64,000 nt of DNA from Syntrophobacter sp963666995 (GCA_963666995.1 OY762941.1:3038001-3102000); one strand, 5' to 3'; shown: positions 43,634 to 53,077, counted from the stretch's first letter. Made by a program: numbers and translations. The notes: generated from the letters alone by a model not told the origin.

Positions 43634-44125
43634 CTAGTTGCGGGCCGCGTTCAGGGCCGCCTGCAGCTTGGCTTCGTCGTCATGCGAGAGCGATGTCTTC
43701 ATGATATGGCCGCCCGTTCCTTTGAGTTCTTCAAGGACCTTGTCCTCGGTCGCACGCTTGACCAGGACGAAGAGCACGGAACTGCCGGGCTTCATGGTGG
43801 TTGCAAGCTCCTTCATGAACTTGTCGTCGATGCCCACATCGGCCAGGGCCCCGGAGACGGCTCCCGCGGTGGCACCGACTACCATTCCGAGAAGGGGACT
43901 CAGAAAGATGAGACCGATCAGGGTTCCCCAGAACCCCCCGCTGACGGCCCCGGCCGCAGTGAGATTGACGGCCTGGTGAAGCTTGACTTTGCCCTTTTCA
44001 TCCTTGACCGCAACGGCCGCGTCTTCGAGTTCGATCAGGTAATCCTTTTGCATTTTCACCAATGCAATACGGACCTCCTGAGCCTTGAACTGATCGTCAT
44101 AACCGATGACCACTAGAGTACTCAT
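43634..44125 (-). CDS. DUF1269 family membrane protein
   Basis: A 163-residue protein. It opens MSTLVVIGYDDQFKAQEVRIAL, has a central glycine-rich hydrophobic double segment (GGFWGTLIGLIFLSPLLGMVVGATAGAVSGALADVGID) and a late KPGSSVLFVLVKR strand: the signature of DUF1269. Proteins of this family are membrane-associated and of unknown function, often near stress genes. The ATG follows GGAGAACACC. Its role here cannot be stated. Confidence 0.88.
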   Translation of the reverse strand: MSTLVVIGYDDQFKAQEVRIALVKMQKDYLIELEDAAVAVKDEKGKVKLHQAVNLTAAGAVSGGFWGTLIGLIFLSPLLGMVVGATAGAVSGALADVGIDDKFMKELATTMKPGSSVLFVLVKRATEDKVLEELKGTGGHIMKTSLSHDDEAKLQAALNAARN

Positions 44126-44265
44126 TGGTGTTCTCCTTCAGTCTCATGGTTTTGCCAAGTGCCGTGGAGCGGCTGTTTTCAATCCCTTTGCCGACTCAAC
44201 CGGTTATTCAGCGTCCGCAACCGATTTGCTCGGCAGGGGCCCGGTATGAAATCGTCTTAAGCCTT

Positions 44266-44448
44266 AGGGCTTGTCCGTAAATAAATCCTTTGTGCTCGCA
44301 TCCGGCTTTTGGCCCACTTCGGCCGCTCCTCAATCGCAAAATCCTCAACGTAGTCCAGCTACGCCTGCGGTTTTGCTCAATCGTCGCGACCAAAATCGGT
44401 CTCAAAATCCGGTGCGATCCCTAAAAGGCCTATTTACGGACAAGCCCT
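44266..44448. repeat. MITE-like palindromic element
   Basis: A 183-base element with perfect 18-base inverted ends, AGGGCTTGTCCGTAAATA (44266-44283) and TATTTACGGACAAGCCCT (44431-44448). Further inward, GCATCCGG and CCGGTGCG, and CGCAAAATCC and GGTTTTGC, also pair, so almost the whole element can fold as one long imperfect hairpin. It has no coding capacity and lies in the gap between the DUF1269 gene and the cysteine-rich protein gene. Confidence 0.8.
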
Positions 44449-44517
44449 TAATCCGATCGTACGGAAACGCCTGATTATGGAGCCTCTCTTCCCTGTTGCC
44501 GGTGACTCGTCCAAGAT

Positions 44518-44766
44518 TTACTTGCATGCTTCGCTACAGGGTTTGTCCACCATCGTGCCGCCTTCGGAGGCGCACATTTCATCCGTTGCATCGGATGAAC
44601 ACTTGTCTGCCTTGACACAACATCTCGGATACATTTCCCGGCATTTCTCGATACACTGGTGAAATTCTTTGCCGGCGTACTGAAGGGCGCAGTTGTCCTC
44701 GCATCCGTTGACGGCGAGACACGGTTGGGCAGCCAGCAGGACCAACAGGATGATGAGCTTCTTCAT
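44518..44766 (-). CDS. Small secreted cysteine-rich protein
   Basis: An 82-residue precursor. The signal peptide (LIILLVLLAAQPCLA) ends at about residue 18. The mature part of some 64 residues holds ten cysteines, including three CX3C units (CEDNC, CIEKC, CSEAC) and one CC pair. The even number and the export signal suggest a disulfide-stabilised peptide. Function unknown; metal binding or an antimicrobial/structural role would be guesses. The stop lies 70 bases from the MITE-like element. The ATG follows GAGGGAGTTGAAGA. Confidence 0.8.
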   Translation of the reverse strand: MKKLIILLVLLAAQPCLAVNGCEDNCALQYAGKEFHQCIEKCREMYPRCCVKADKCSSDATDEMCASEGGTMVDKPCSEACK

Positions 44767-45234
44767 TCTTCAACTCCCTCTGTAAAATGCCGGTAAAGAT
44801 GATCCGGGCAGCTCTCAAACGCGGGAGAGCCGGGCAGTCCTTTGCGGGTGGCGGCGGCCTTTCCGGGCCATGGCTTGCCGTGTTCGCCCGGCTCCGGAAA
44901 AGCGTAACAATAACAGAGTGGTATCTGAGTGCTGCCGGCAATAGCGACGGGTCGTCGCTCATTCTTGGAAAGTCGCGGACACTGAAACCTTTTCCCTCGG
45001 AGCGTGCGAGAACACAGTCCGCAATTTGCGTGAGCCATGAGTAGGATGATATCAACCGCCGGACCGAATGCCCACGAATTGTGCCAAGGATACTAATCAT
45101 CGACGCGGGCAAGTGTCAAATGTATTGTGTGGAATCTGATCTTCCCTCCAGTCGATTCCAGATGGATAGGTTTTTCCGCGCCTTAGAAACAGGAAGCGCG
45201 GTGTCCGAGGTTGTATCGAGTGGGCCGCATCGTG
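44767..45234. other. Intergenic region without a supported gene
   Basis: About 470 bases. Short frames on both strands lack ribosome sites and family resemblance. It should carry the promoter of the cysteine-rich protein gene; no clear hexamers were found. Confidence 0.3.
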
Positions 45235-45858
45235 CTAAGAGCGATTTTTGAAATACTCGTCGGCGTCCGGCCGCGAAGCTTCCTCTTCCAGCAGTTCGTC
45301 TATATTCAACGGATTGAGCGGCTTGCAGATGATTTCGTTTATCCGGAGTCTCTTAAGGTGCTGGGATGAAGCCGCCTGCATCACCAGCGCCGTATCCGAC
45401 CCGCGGGCGGAGCCGGCTATCGCGATGATTCTCTCCCCGCTCATCAGGTGGCCCGCATCCGTAGCCATGAGGACGATCTCATAACAAACCTTGACCCCCT
45501 GGCAAAAGCAGCGCAACAGGTTGGCCATCAGGATGGGAGTCTTGGATTCATAGAGCAGATCGGTGTGAAATAGCATTGTACCGAAATGAACTTCATGCCC
45601 GGAGTCCCTCAGGGATTTCACCAACTCGGGAGGGAACGGGTTGACTTTCCTGCGGAAATCGAACTGATGACCCACCACGATCAATTTGATTCCCTGCCCC
45701 TTGAAAAACTCCATGGCCTTCCTTGCCGTCGCTCCAGTGGTGGAGGCCAGCACCAGCTTCTTTATCCTCAGGGCATTCAGCCTTTCCTGAACCAGTCTGA
45801 AGGTAATTTCCGTATTCTCCGGTTTTCGCTCCTCAAAATAGACGATCTTCCTTTCCAT
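45235..45858 (-). CDS. Pyruvate-kinase C-terminal (alpha/beta) domain-like protein
   Basis: A 207-residue protein resembling free-standing pyruvate kinase C-domain proteins: KPENTEITFRLVQERLNALRIKKLVLASTTGATARKAMEFF, then IKLIVVGHQFDF and a second half with YEIVLMATDAGHL and GERIIAIAGSARGSDTALVM. No catalytic barrel of pyruvate kinase is present. Function unknown; such proteins recur in anaerobes. The C-terminus is acidic. The ATG is preceded by GGGGATGAATC. It is probably monocistronic. Confidence 0.7.
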   Translation of the reverse strand: MERKIVYFEERKPENTEITFRLVQERLNALRIKKLVLASTTGATARKAMEFFKGQGIKLIVVGHQFDFRRKVNPFPPELVKSLRDSGHEVHFGTMLFHTDLLYESKTPILMANLLRCFCQGVKVCYEIVLMATDAGHLMSGERIIAIAGSARGSDTALVMQAASSQHLKRLRINEIICKPLNPLNIDELLEEEASRPDADEYFKNRS

Positions 45859-45962
45859 GATTCATCCCCTTTGCTTACAGTGACGGATTTCATCAACACA
45901 ACGAAACCCTCAGCCCGTTTCCGGTCAGCGGGACACCAGGGTGCCCGCTTGAGGGTCAGCGT

Positions 45963-47039
45963 CTATTTTCCTTTGCCGATGTTCGAAAGCCGCAGCACAT
46001 TGGCCAAAGGCTCCCTCGGCGGACCCGAAAGCGGGATGTCCATATGATTACCATGGCTCATCACGAAGTAAAGATTGCCTTTGGAAACGGCATGAGGGGG
46101 CCAGTCCCAATTCGGGCGGAGGCCCTTTCGACCGAGGCGGGCGGCAAGTTCCATGCTGTTCCTCTCGCATGAGCCGCTCGTATAGATGTCCACGAGAAAA
46201 CTCTTCCTGATATTTTCGAAGATCCATTTTTCAAACTTGTCGACCTCACCATAAAATGCATCCAGTAGGATTACCCCTTCGATGCGTCTGGTTGCACCGC
46301 CCCGGTCGAGAGTGTAGGCCACGGCTTTGTAGCCGCCGCTGAAGCCGACCAGGACGATGGGGGCCTGCCTTAGCCTGTCCCGATATTTTTTCCCCAGCCT
46401 GTCCGTCAATTCCCCGGCCGCTTCGTCCATGAATGCCTTGAAGGCCCCCTTCCTGAAGAATTTGCCCGGACTGGAGTCCGCAGCATCTTTTGCCATCTGC
46501 GGCATCACGAGGATGACGTTCCTGCCGGAAGCATCGATCTGGCCTTCGAGGTCGTAATCACTGTTGCTCTGGTGAATATTCGCGTTGATCGCATGGAAAA
46601 ACACTACGAATGCGAAAGGTTCCTTTGGGCGGAAAGTGGGCGGGATGTGGAACAGGACGCTGCCGTCCGAATAGTGGTCTTTCTCCGGAAACCGCGCCCC
46701 GTCGCGGTTGGTGTGATAGCGGACCGCGGTCCGGGGATCCACGTAATCGAAGAACTTCACGTTGGTGTCTTCATACATGCCATGATACGGGAATGGAGCG
46801 GTCTTTAGCTTTGCAACGAAAGTTCCGGAATAGCTCCGGCTGTCTTCGGAACGGGGAGGGCCGGCTTTGGAGTTCGATGCCATGTGAAACGGGGATGACA
46901 ACCTCCCGTCTTCAGCGGGGGAATTCTCCCCGGAGGTCGCTCCACCGCCGGAAGGCAACGCCAGGAAAATACCGATGACGACCGGCACCAGGACCAGTAA
47001 AGCCAACAGCGAAGGGGAAATTGCTCTCATTGCAACCAT
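45963..47039 (-). CDS. Exported alpha/beta-hydrolase-like protein
   Basis: A 358-residue protein with an N-terminal hydrophobic helix (LLALLVLVPVVIGIFLAL), most likely an uncleaved anchor or a signal peptide, followed by a Ser/Gly/Pro-rich linker. The main domain has FAFVVFFHAINANIH, the nucleophile-elbow-like VLVGFSGGYKAVAYTL, the strand GVILLDAFYG with a candidate acidic residue, and a late His in VMSHGNHMDIPL. These fit an alpha/beta hydrolase acting outside the cytoplasm. It begins 6 bases after the stop of the spermidine-synthase-like gene, so it is the last gene of a three-gene operon. Substrate unknown. Confidence 0.7.
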   Translation of the reverse strand: MVAMRAISPSLLALLVLVPVVIGIFLALPSGGGATSGENSPAEDGRLSSPFHMASNSKAGPPRSEDSRSYSGTFVAKLKTAPFPYHGMYEDTNVKFFDYVDPRTAVRYHTNRDGARFPEKDHYSDGSVLFHIPPTFRPKEPFAFVVFFHAINANIHQSNSDYDLEGQIDASGRNVILVMPQMAKDAADSSPGKFFRKGAFKAFMDEAAGELTDRLGKKYRDRLRQAPIVLVGFSGGYKAVAYTLDRGGATRRIEGVILLDAFYGEVDKFEKWIFENIRKSFLVDIYTSGSCERNSMELAARLGRKGLRPNWDWPPHAVSKGNLYFVMSHGNHMDIPLSGPPREPLANVLRLSNIGKGK

Positions 47040-47045
47040 GGCCTG

Positions 47046-49712
47046 CTACACGGAAGAGAGGGGGTCAACCTTCCCCAGTCCCCGGAAAGACAAAAGCGCA
47101 ACCAGGTAAGCCGCAGCCGAGATGAAGAGAATGGACGAAAGTCCGAAAACCACCGACAGCAGCGGAGCCAGCGCCGATCCCACAACCGAAAACGAGCCGT
47201 TGATCCCCCAGGCCCACACGAAGAATTCCTCCTTTCCGAGTTCGGCAAGGGTCGCCATTCCCAGGGCAAAAGGGAATCCCATGAGAAATGCCAGGGGGAA
47301 CAGGAGCAGGAGGCATGCGAGGATCCTCACCCAGTAAGGATACATTCCCACGAAATGGAGCAGGGGGTCGAGGCAGAAATAGTAAAAGAGCAAAATAGCC
47401 ACAAGCGATACGCAGACAAAGACCATGGCTCTCCCCGCCTGTGGAACGAACCTCGCCGACACATAGCTTCCCATCCCTGAAAAGAGAAGCATCCCGGTGA
47501 TCAAAACCGCGACGGAAACATTGGTGTTTCCAAGGCACAACAGGTATTTGCCGATCAGGCCGATTTCAATGAGAACGTATCCGATGCCGAGGCACAGAAA
47601 GTAGAGGACTATGCTGACCTTGCCGCGGCGATGCCCGAAAAATGCCTTCCATCCAAAGATGACCGGGAGGAGCAAAAGCAGGAAGCCGAGAACCGTGGAT
47701 AAAACCAGGGTGGCCCAGAGGAGCAGATACCCCCATTCGTCGGATACGGCCTCCAGCTTGTCCATGAATTTGGGAATATCGCCCAGTTTCACGAACCCGG
47801 CAAAATAGGGACGGTCGTTTGTCAGATAATCCGTGTTGAAGACGTACCCGTCGCTCACACGTTTAAAATCGCCGTGCATGAGGCGGTCTGCGACCAACCG
47901 GTACAGATTTCCCGCTGAAAGGTCCCCACTCGGCGAACTCTCGGTCCCGGCCTCTTCAGAAGGAAAGTCGGCCATGGACAGCCCCGCTGCCGGTTTCCCA
48001 TCGGCCGAAACAGCTCTTGTCGAAGCGTCCGGGCCGCCAGGCGTGCCCTCGCTTCCGGACGCCGCCTCTCCCTGAGGGGCAAAATACACATTTCTGTACG
48101 CCTCGAATACGCCGTCGATATTTCCGCTTCCCGGTCCGTGTCTACCCTGAGGCCAAATGACCTCGAAGCTCATCTTCCTGCAGTATTCTTCAAGTTCCCG
48201 GATTTCCTCCGCTTCAAAGCCCCCTTTCTTGTAGAGGGCGGTAAACGTGGAAAGGTAGGTATGGGCCATGAAGAGATCTTGTCCCGCATCGTTCGATCCG
48301 GCTTCGTTCGCCGCCTTTGCGATGGTGGTCATGAGTTTCAGGGCCGACTTGGGCGGGTCCTCCTTATTCCAGACGGTTATGGCGAGGATCCCTCCTTTTC
48401 GCAAGGCCCCGATACAGGCCAGGAACGTTTCCTTCGTGTACGTGTACTTCTCAAAGATCGGAGAGCCTCCGGGCATCGAAAGCCCCGTCGAATCCGCCAG
48501 GCTGAGATCGACAATGTCGAAGGAATCGGGGACTTGCCGCACGAAGGTCCTGCCGTCGCTCGGGATCAGCCTGACGGCCGGGTTTTCGAGAATATGTCCG
48601 GTGAAGTCCGCGATGAACTCACTGTCGCGCACGGCGCGAATCACCACCGGACTGCCTTCCGCCACGGTGATCCGCTTCGCTCCCATCGCAAGGGCCACGT
48701 TTGTTGAAATGCCGCCCCCAAACTGCATGACCAGCACATCGGGGTTCTTTTTCAAAAGGTACGGCATGGAAAGGGGCAGGTACCTGATGTATTCCTTCTG
48801 CTTGTCGGGGAGCGCTTTCATGATTCCGATCGGTCCATCCCCATCGAGGTACATTCCGAGGAAGGCATCCTCGGGCATCTCTTCGAGGTAGAGCGAAGCC
48901 GCATCGCTCAGACCCGGAGCGAAATGGAAGTAGGAACTGGAATAGACTTCCAGGAGCCCGAAGGGACTCGAATTCCGGTAAACCCTCTTTGAATCGGGAA
49001 ACTGCCTTGCATAACTGACGCCCTTGTATGGGGACACATTGATCTGCGCGAACGTGAATCCCATGACGAGCGAGACGAGGACCGACACCGCAAGGGATGC
49101 GAACAGCCTCTTGTTCGCCTGCCCTGCAAGCCAGAAGAGAGCCCCCGCGGCCCAAAGCCCCAGGGGTACCCAATAGAGCTCATCGGGCAGCAGAAAATAC
49201 ATGGCGGCAAACAGGACGATTCCTCCCAGCCCGGAACCGCTCATGTTCGCAAAATAGGCCTTGCCGAAATTTTTCTGCCCCAACAGGAAGAACAGTCCCA
49301 GGATCATGGCTCCGAGCAGGAAAGGAATGAAGTAAAGCAGGAAATAGCACGCGAGGTAGTACTTCTGATCCGCATCGGATACAAGGAAGATCGGATTGAA
49401 GGGTACGCGCTGTGCCGCCGAGTTGGCCGCGATCATCGACGGGCCGAACAACAGGATACCCCAATTCATCCAGGAGACCAATCGGGCTTTGAACGATTGT
49501 TTCCAGATGCAAAGCGCCGTGCTGAAGACCCCGAATCCCAGCATCGCAATGCTGACTATGGTGGAGCCGAAATGAGACCAGCCGCTGTTTGCAAAAACCC
49601 GCATGACAAACAGCTCGTAGGCGATGATGGAACCTGAAATAAGGGCCAGCGCTACATACCGGTGGAGTGGGAGCCGCTCGGTCGCCTGGCCCGGGTTATC
49701 GATGTCGCTCAT
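47046..49712 (-). CDS. Membrane protein with central spermidine-synthase-like domain
   Basis: An 888-residue protein. The N-terminal 220 residues hold about seven helices (YVALALISGSIIAYELFVMRVF first). Residues about 300-560 form a SAM-methyltransferase-like fold of the spermidine/spermine synthase class: VLVMQFGGGISTNVALAMGAKRITVAEGSP, VRLIPSDGRTFVRQ and FDIVDLSLADSTGL. A hydrophilic insert follows, then about six C-terminal helices. Fusions of this type are widespread but their reaction is unproven, so polyamine synthesis should not be assumed. Its ATG overlaps the stop of the PCMT-like gene (ATGA). Confidence 0.82.
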   Translation of the reverse strand: MSDIDNPGQATERLPLHRYVALALISGSIIAYELFVMRVFANSGWSHFGSTIVSIAMLGFGVFSTALCIWKQSFKARLVSWMNWGILLFGPSMIAANSAAQRVPFNPIFLVSDADQKYYLACYFLLYFIPFLLGAMILGLFFLLGQKNFGKAYFANMSGSGLGGIVLFAAMYFLLPDELYWVPLGLWAAGALFWLAGQANKRLFASLAVSVLVSLVMGFTFAQINVSPYKGVSYARQFPDSKRVYRNSSPFGLLEVYSSSYFHFAPGLSDAASLYLEEMPEDAFLGMYLDGDGPIGIMKALPDKQKEYIRYLPLSMPYLLKKNPDVLVMQFGGGISTNVALAMGAKRITVAEGSPVVIRAVRDSEFIADFTGHILENPAVRLIPSDGRTFVRQVPDSFDIVDLSLADSTGLSMPGGSPIFEKYTYTKETFLACIGALRKGGILAITVWNKEDPPKSALKLMTTIAKAANEAGSNDAGQDLFMAHTYLSTFTALYKKGGFEAEEIRELEEYCRKMSFEVIWPQGRHGPGSGNIDGVFEAYRNVYFAPQGEAASGSEGTPGGPDASTRAVSADGKPAAGLSMADFPSEEAGTESSPSGDLSAGNLYRLVADRLMHGDFKRVSDGYVFNTDYLTNDRPYFAGFVKLGDIPKFMDKLEAVSDEWGYLLLWATLVLSTVLGFLLLLLPVIFGWKAFFGHRRGKVSIVLYFLCLGIGYVLIEIGLIGKYLLCLGNTNVSVAVLITGMLLFSGMGSYVSARFVPQAGRAMVFVCVSLVAILLFYYFCLDPLLHFVGMYPYWVRILACLLLLFPLAFLMGFPFALGMATLAELGKEEFFVWAWGINGSFSVVGSALAPLLSVVFGLSSILFISAAAYLVALLSFRGLGKVDPLSSV

Positions 49713-50728
49713 TGGAAGTGCGTCCCGCCTCCCTTTTTGGTGAATGGAACGAACGCTTCCTTCTTGCGTCCCTGGTAGATGTCTTCCCTGGCGATGGTGA
49801 TATTCCCCTGGGCATCCTGGTTCTTGGTGACCTTCAGGATCACCTGCGCCCCGGGGGGGCCAACGGGGATGACCATAGTCCCGCCCACTTTGAGTTGCTT
49901 GAGAAGCGGCGGGGGGATGTGGTCTATTCCACAGGTCACGATGATCTTGTCAAACGGCGCGTACTCCTCCCATCCGTAGTATCCGTCGTCGGCCTTTCGC
50001 CTGATGTTTCCATACTCGGGATACCCCGAAGCCGCCAGGCTGGTGTACAACTCATCTGTTACCTGGGCCAACGGTTCAATGATTTCAATCGTGTAAACCT
50101 GATCGGTGAGATACGACATCAGGGCGGAATGGTAGCCTGAACCCGTGCCTATCTCAAGAACCTTGTCGCCCGGTTTCACATCGAGGGCGGAGGTCATCCT
50201 GCCGACCAGATGGGGGCCGGATATGGTCACGCCGTAGTGTATATCGAGAAATGCGTGGTCGTAGGCTCGATCAAGGTTCCATTTCCTGCAGAACTTTTCG
50301 CGGGGAGTCATCAGGTAAGCCCTGATCTCCTTGTCGCTGCGCAGGTCCTTGTTTTGGATCATAACGAGGCCCCGCTCATACCGCTCCTTCAGGTATTTCT
50401 CCTCTTCATTTCGCTTTTCCTTCATGTAGGTCACGAACTTCTGCAGGGAATCCCTGGGCGGATTAACCCCTGCGGGGCCCGCGCCGACGGTCTTTTTCAC
50501 CTCGGAGGCGCGATCTCCCGCGACGGCCTCTCCGCCGCCCTTTCCCGATTGCGACGGAAGGGTCCCGGCCGTGCCGGGGACCACGATGTCGTTGGACGCC
50601 GGGCTGGATACCCCGACCTTGCACGCTCCCTGGTCGACGGCCTTCTGTTCGGCGGCGAATGCGAGGGCAAGCGCGCAGCAAACCCCCGCGACCACCAGAA
50701 ATGCTTTTGATAACTCCTTGAAAATCAT
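49709..50728 (-). CDS. Exported protein-L-isoaspartate O-methyltransferase-like protein
   Basis: A 339-residue protein. Residues 1-25 look like a signal peptide (AFLVVAGVCCALALAFAAE), and about 100 linker residues precede the PCMT domain. Motif I is KVLEIGTGSGYHSALMSYLTD, then YTIEIIEPLAQV, GWEEYAPFDKIIVTCGIDHIPPPLL and VGGTMVIPVG, all in family order. Cytoplasmic PCMT repairs isoaspartyl residues and is about 210 residues long with no signal; export is unusual since the methyl donor SAM is cytoplasmic. ATG 50728 gives the cleanest signal peptide; ATG 50749 is possible. Confidence 0.82.
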   Translation of the reverse strand: MIFKELSKAFLVVAGVCCALALAFAAEQKAVDQGACKVGVSSPASNDIVVPGTAGTLPSQSGKGGGEAVAGDRASEVKKTVGAGPAGVNPPRDSLQKFVTYMKEKRNEEEKYLKERYERGLVMIQNKDLRSDKEIRAYLMTPREKFCRKWNLDRAYDHAFLDIHYGVTISGPHLVGRMTSALDVKPGDKVLEIGTGSGYHSALMSYLTDQVYTIEIIEPLAQVTDELYTSLAASGYPEYGNIRRKADDGYYGWEEYAPFDKIIVTCGIDHIPPPLLKQLKVGGTMVIPVGPPGAQVILKVTKNQDAQGNITIAREDIYQGRKKEAFVPFTKKGGGTHFQ

Positions 50729-50968
50729 GTCGTTTTCCCCATTTGCCATTGTGTCTGTAAGATAGCGAGTGCAGCGCGAAAAAGAGAATACTCCTGCCGT
50801 CATGAATCGCGGTGGTAAGAACACGAATTACCGTTCGGGGCAAGCCGAAGTTTGACGGACCCCTGCTTTTGCCCTCGAGTCTTTCGGTCCGGAAAAGATA
50901 CGAAGCCTTACCCTGCTTACGCCATCAAAGGGCGTCTCAACATCCGGCAAAACGTCTTAAACTACCCC

Positions 50969-51113
50969 GGGTGGCCCGGACAACTTGTTGTCCGGGCGCG
51001 TAGCGCAGGAGGTTTGAGGGGCTAGATCCGCCACGGCCCAAGAAGTTCAAAGAACAAGCCCCAAAAGGTCGACGACAGATTTGCCTGCCCCTTCCATCCT
51101 TACGGACCCGGGA
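50969..51113 (+). repeat. Palindromic element, family 2, copy 3
   Basis: Starts GGGTGGCCCGGACAACTTG, has the GCGCGTAGCGCAGGAGG block and ends near CTTACGGACCCGG. The right inverted end is degraded compared with the copy at 41873. It lies in the long gap 50729-51705, which otherwise contains only the candidate promoter of the alcohol dehydrogenase gene. Confidence 0.75.
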
Positions 51114-51527
51114 GTAATTCATGAACAGCCCCGTACATCCGGCAAAAATCGAGAGTACCGCAGGACCTTCAAGTATGACAAGCATATTACGGCTGTGCCT
51201 TTCCCATCCTCGTTCCGCTCCGGATCAAAAACGCAACTCATCATTCGCCGGTTGAATTTTTTCTACCGGGCTTTCGAGCTTTGCTCATTCGTGTAACGGC
51301 GCTCCCGGCGGGCTTGTTCTCATTGAGGCTGCGGACAGTGGGATGATCAGGAAATGCGCAAGAGATCCTCGCAAAATCGGCTGAATTACCAATGTCCGGA
51401 CGGGTTGTATCACCCTGACCCGCAATCCCGCCAAGTGCAATGATTTGACCCATTTTTGCAAGTATATGATGTAACGGTGGAAATTTTTTGAAGATGATTT
51501 AGGGGTCTCAAAATGGCAGGATCTTTT

Positions 51528-51556
51528 TGACACACCCTTGCCGAAATTTATCCTCT
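51528..51556 (+). promoter_or_regulatory. Candidate sigma-70 promoter of the alcohol dehydrogenase gene
   Basis: A perfect TTGACA is followed after 16 bases by TATCCT (four of six matches to TATAAT), about 150 bases before the start codon at 51706. Coordinates may be off by one base. Confidence 0.4.
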
Positions 51557-51705
51557 TCCGCCGGGCTGTTCCCTCACAGACTGCGCGGTTTGGCGGTCTG
51601 GCCTGTCCTATGCATCCGATCACCAGATGTCCATCAGGGGTCCATTTCTCGCACTGGGACATGCAATGCATGATCCAATTCACTTCAACATCTTAGGAGG
51701 GAATG

Positions 51706-52908
51706 ATGAGCAACTGGGAAGGGAAAATCGACATCAACAAAGTATTCGTACTCCAACCTACCCGTCCGACAACTTATTTCGGTGTGGGAGCGATTGCAAA
51801 AATCGGCGAGATCCTCGAGGGAATGGCCAAGAGAGGTCAGAGTAAATTCCTTGTCGTCAGCGACAACATAGCATACAAGGCCAGCGGCGCCTGGGATGTC
51901 GTCCAGCCTGCATTGAAGAAATTCGCCACCGTCTGGAAGCATTACGATGAAGTGCGGCCGAATCCGACCTATGACAACTGCGAAGCGGCCGCTGCCATGG
52001 GGACGGCGATGCAAGCGGACTGTCTTATTGCAATCGGCGGCGGGAGTTCCATGGATACCGCCAAGACCGCCGCTGTGCTCATGAAGCACCCCGGGAAGAA
52101 GGCCGTCGACTTCTATGAAAAGGGTGTGGCCATCACCGGCGCCATCCCGGTCATCGCCATCAATACCTCACACGGTACCGGCTCCGAGTGCGACGCATTT
52201 GCCGTGGCCCAATCGGACGGCGAAGACAAACCGGCTATCAACTCGCCTCACGTCTACCCCACCTTCACCATCGAGGATCCGCGGCTTACAGCCACGATGC
52301 CGACCAAACAGACGATTTCCACCAGCATCGACGCGGTGAACCATGCCCTCGAGGCCGCGACGGCCATCACCACGAGTCCCTACTCGATCTGCCTGGCCAA
52401 GGAAGCTGTCCGGCTGGTGGCCACCTACCTGCCCTCAGCCATCGTGGAGCCCTCGAACCTGACCGCCAGGTACTGGCTCATGTATGCCTCGGCTATCGCA
52501 GGAATCAGCTTCGACCTGGGGCTTCTGCACATCACCCACGCCCTCGAGCACGCGATGAGCGCCATAAATGTCAAGGTGACCCACGGCGACGGCCTGGGTA
52601 TCCTCATGCCGGCCATGATCCAGGAAATCTATCCGGCCGTTCCCGAGGTGCTGGCCGACATGTTCGCGCCTGTCGTTCCCGGCCTGAAGGGCGTCCCCGG
52701 TGAGGGACAGTACGTCGTGGCCAAGATCAAGGAATGGTTTGCCGGTGTAGGCCAGGCCACCAGCATGGCCGGTTACTTCACCGAAGCGGATGTGCCGGCG
52801 CTGACCAAAATGACCATGAAGTCTTCCTTGTCCAAGATGCTTCTGCCGCTGGCCCCAATCAGGGTGGACGAACAGGTGGTGGAGCGCATCTTCAGGAACT
52901 CGCTCTAA
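51706..52908 (+). CDS. Iron-containing (group III) alcohol dehydrogenase
   Basis: A 400-residue NAD(P)-dependent enzyme. The dinucleotide-binding part has DCLIAIGGGSSMDTAKTAAVL. The metal site is given by DAVNHALE (Asp and His four apart) and the downstream histidines of ALEHAMSA and KVTHGDGLG, so all expected ligands are present. Such enzymes interconvert alcohols and aldehydes; butanol/ethanol or 4-hydroxybutyrate/succinate-semialdehyde oxidation are family options. The latter would link to the dehydratase-like enzyme at 33718, but nothing in this gene proves it. ATG 51706, five bases after AGGAGG, is preferred over the ATG at 51703. Confidence 0.93.
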   Translation: MSNWEGKIDINKVFVLQPTRPTTYFGVGAIAKIGEILEGMAKRGQSKFLVVSDNIAYKASGAWDVVQPALKKFATVWKHYDEVRPNPTYDNCEAAAAMGTAMQADCLIAIGGGSSMDTAKTAAVLMKHPGKKAVDFYEKGVAITGAIPVIAINTSHGTGSECDAFAVAQSDGEDKPAINSPHVYPTFTIEDPRLTATMPTKQTISTSIDAVNHALEAATAITTSPYSICLAKEAVRLVATYLPSAIVEPSNLTARYWLMYASAIAGISFDLGLLHITHALEHAMSAINVKVTHGDGLGILMPAMIQEIYPAVPEVLADMFAPVVPGLKGVPGEGQYVVAKIKEWFAGVGQATSMAGYFTEADVPALTKMTMKSSLSKMLLPLAPIRVDEQVVERIFRNSL

Positions 52909-53077
52909 TCCGTGCGGAGAGCGCAAGTCCGGGAAAAGGGGCGGGGCGACCCTGCCCCTTGTTCCTGGCTGGCTCCGGTCTGTACCGTCACATCAAGGTC
53001 CATGATATCATAGCGGAGTGTTGAGAGGGACCGGCCCCAACGTGCTTTGCCGTGCCGGTCCCTGAGGGAATAACAAA

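Noticed and set aside
51528..51543. TGACACACCCTTGC as a sigma-54 promoter before the alcohol dehydrogenase
   Set aside because: The spacer is one base too short for -24/-12 recognition and GG is missing; the overlapping TTGACA fits sigma-70 better.
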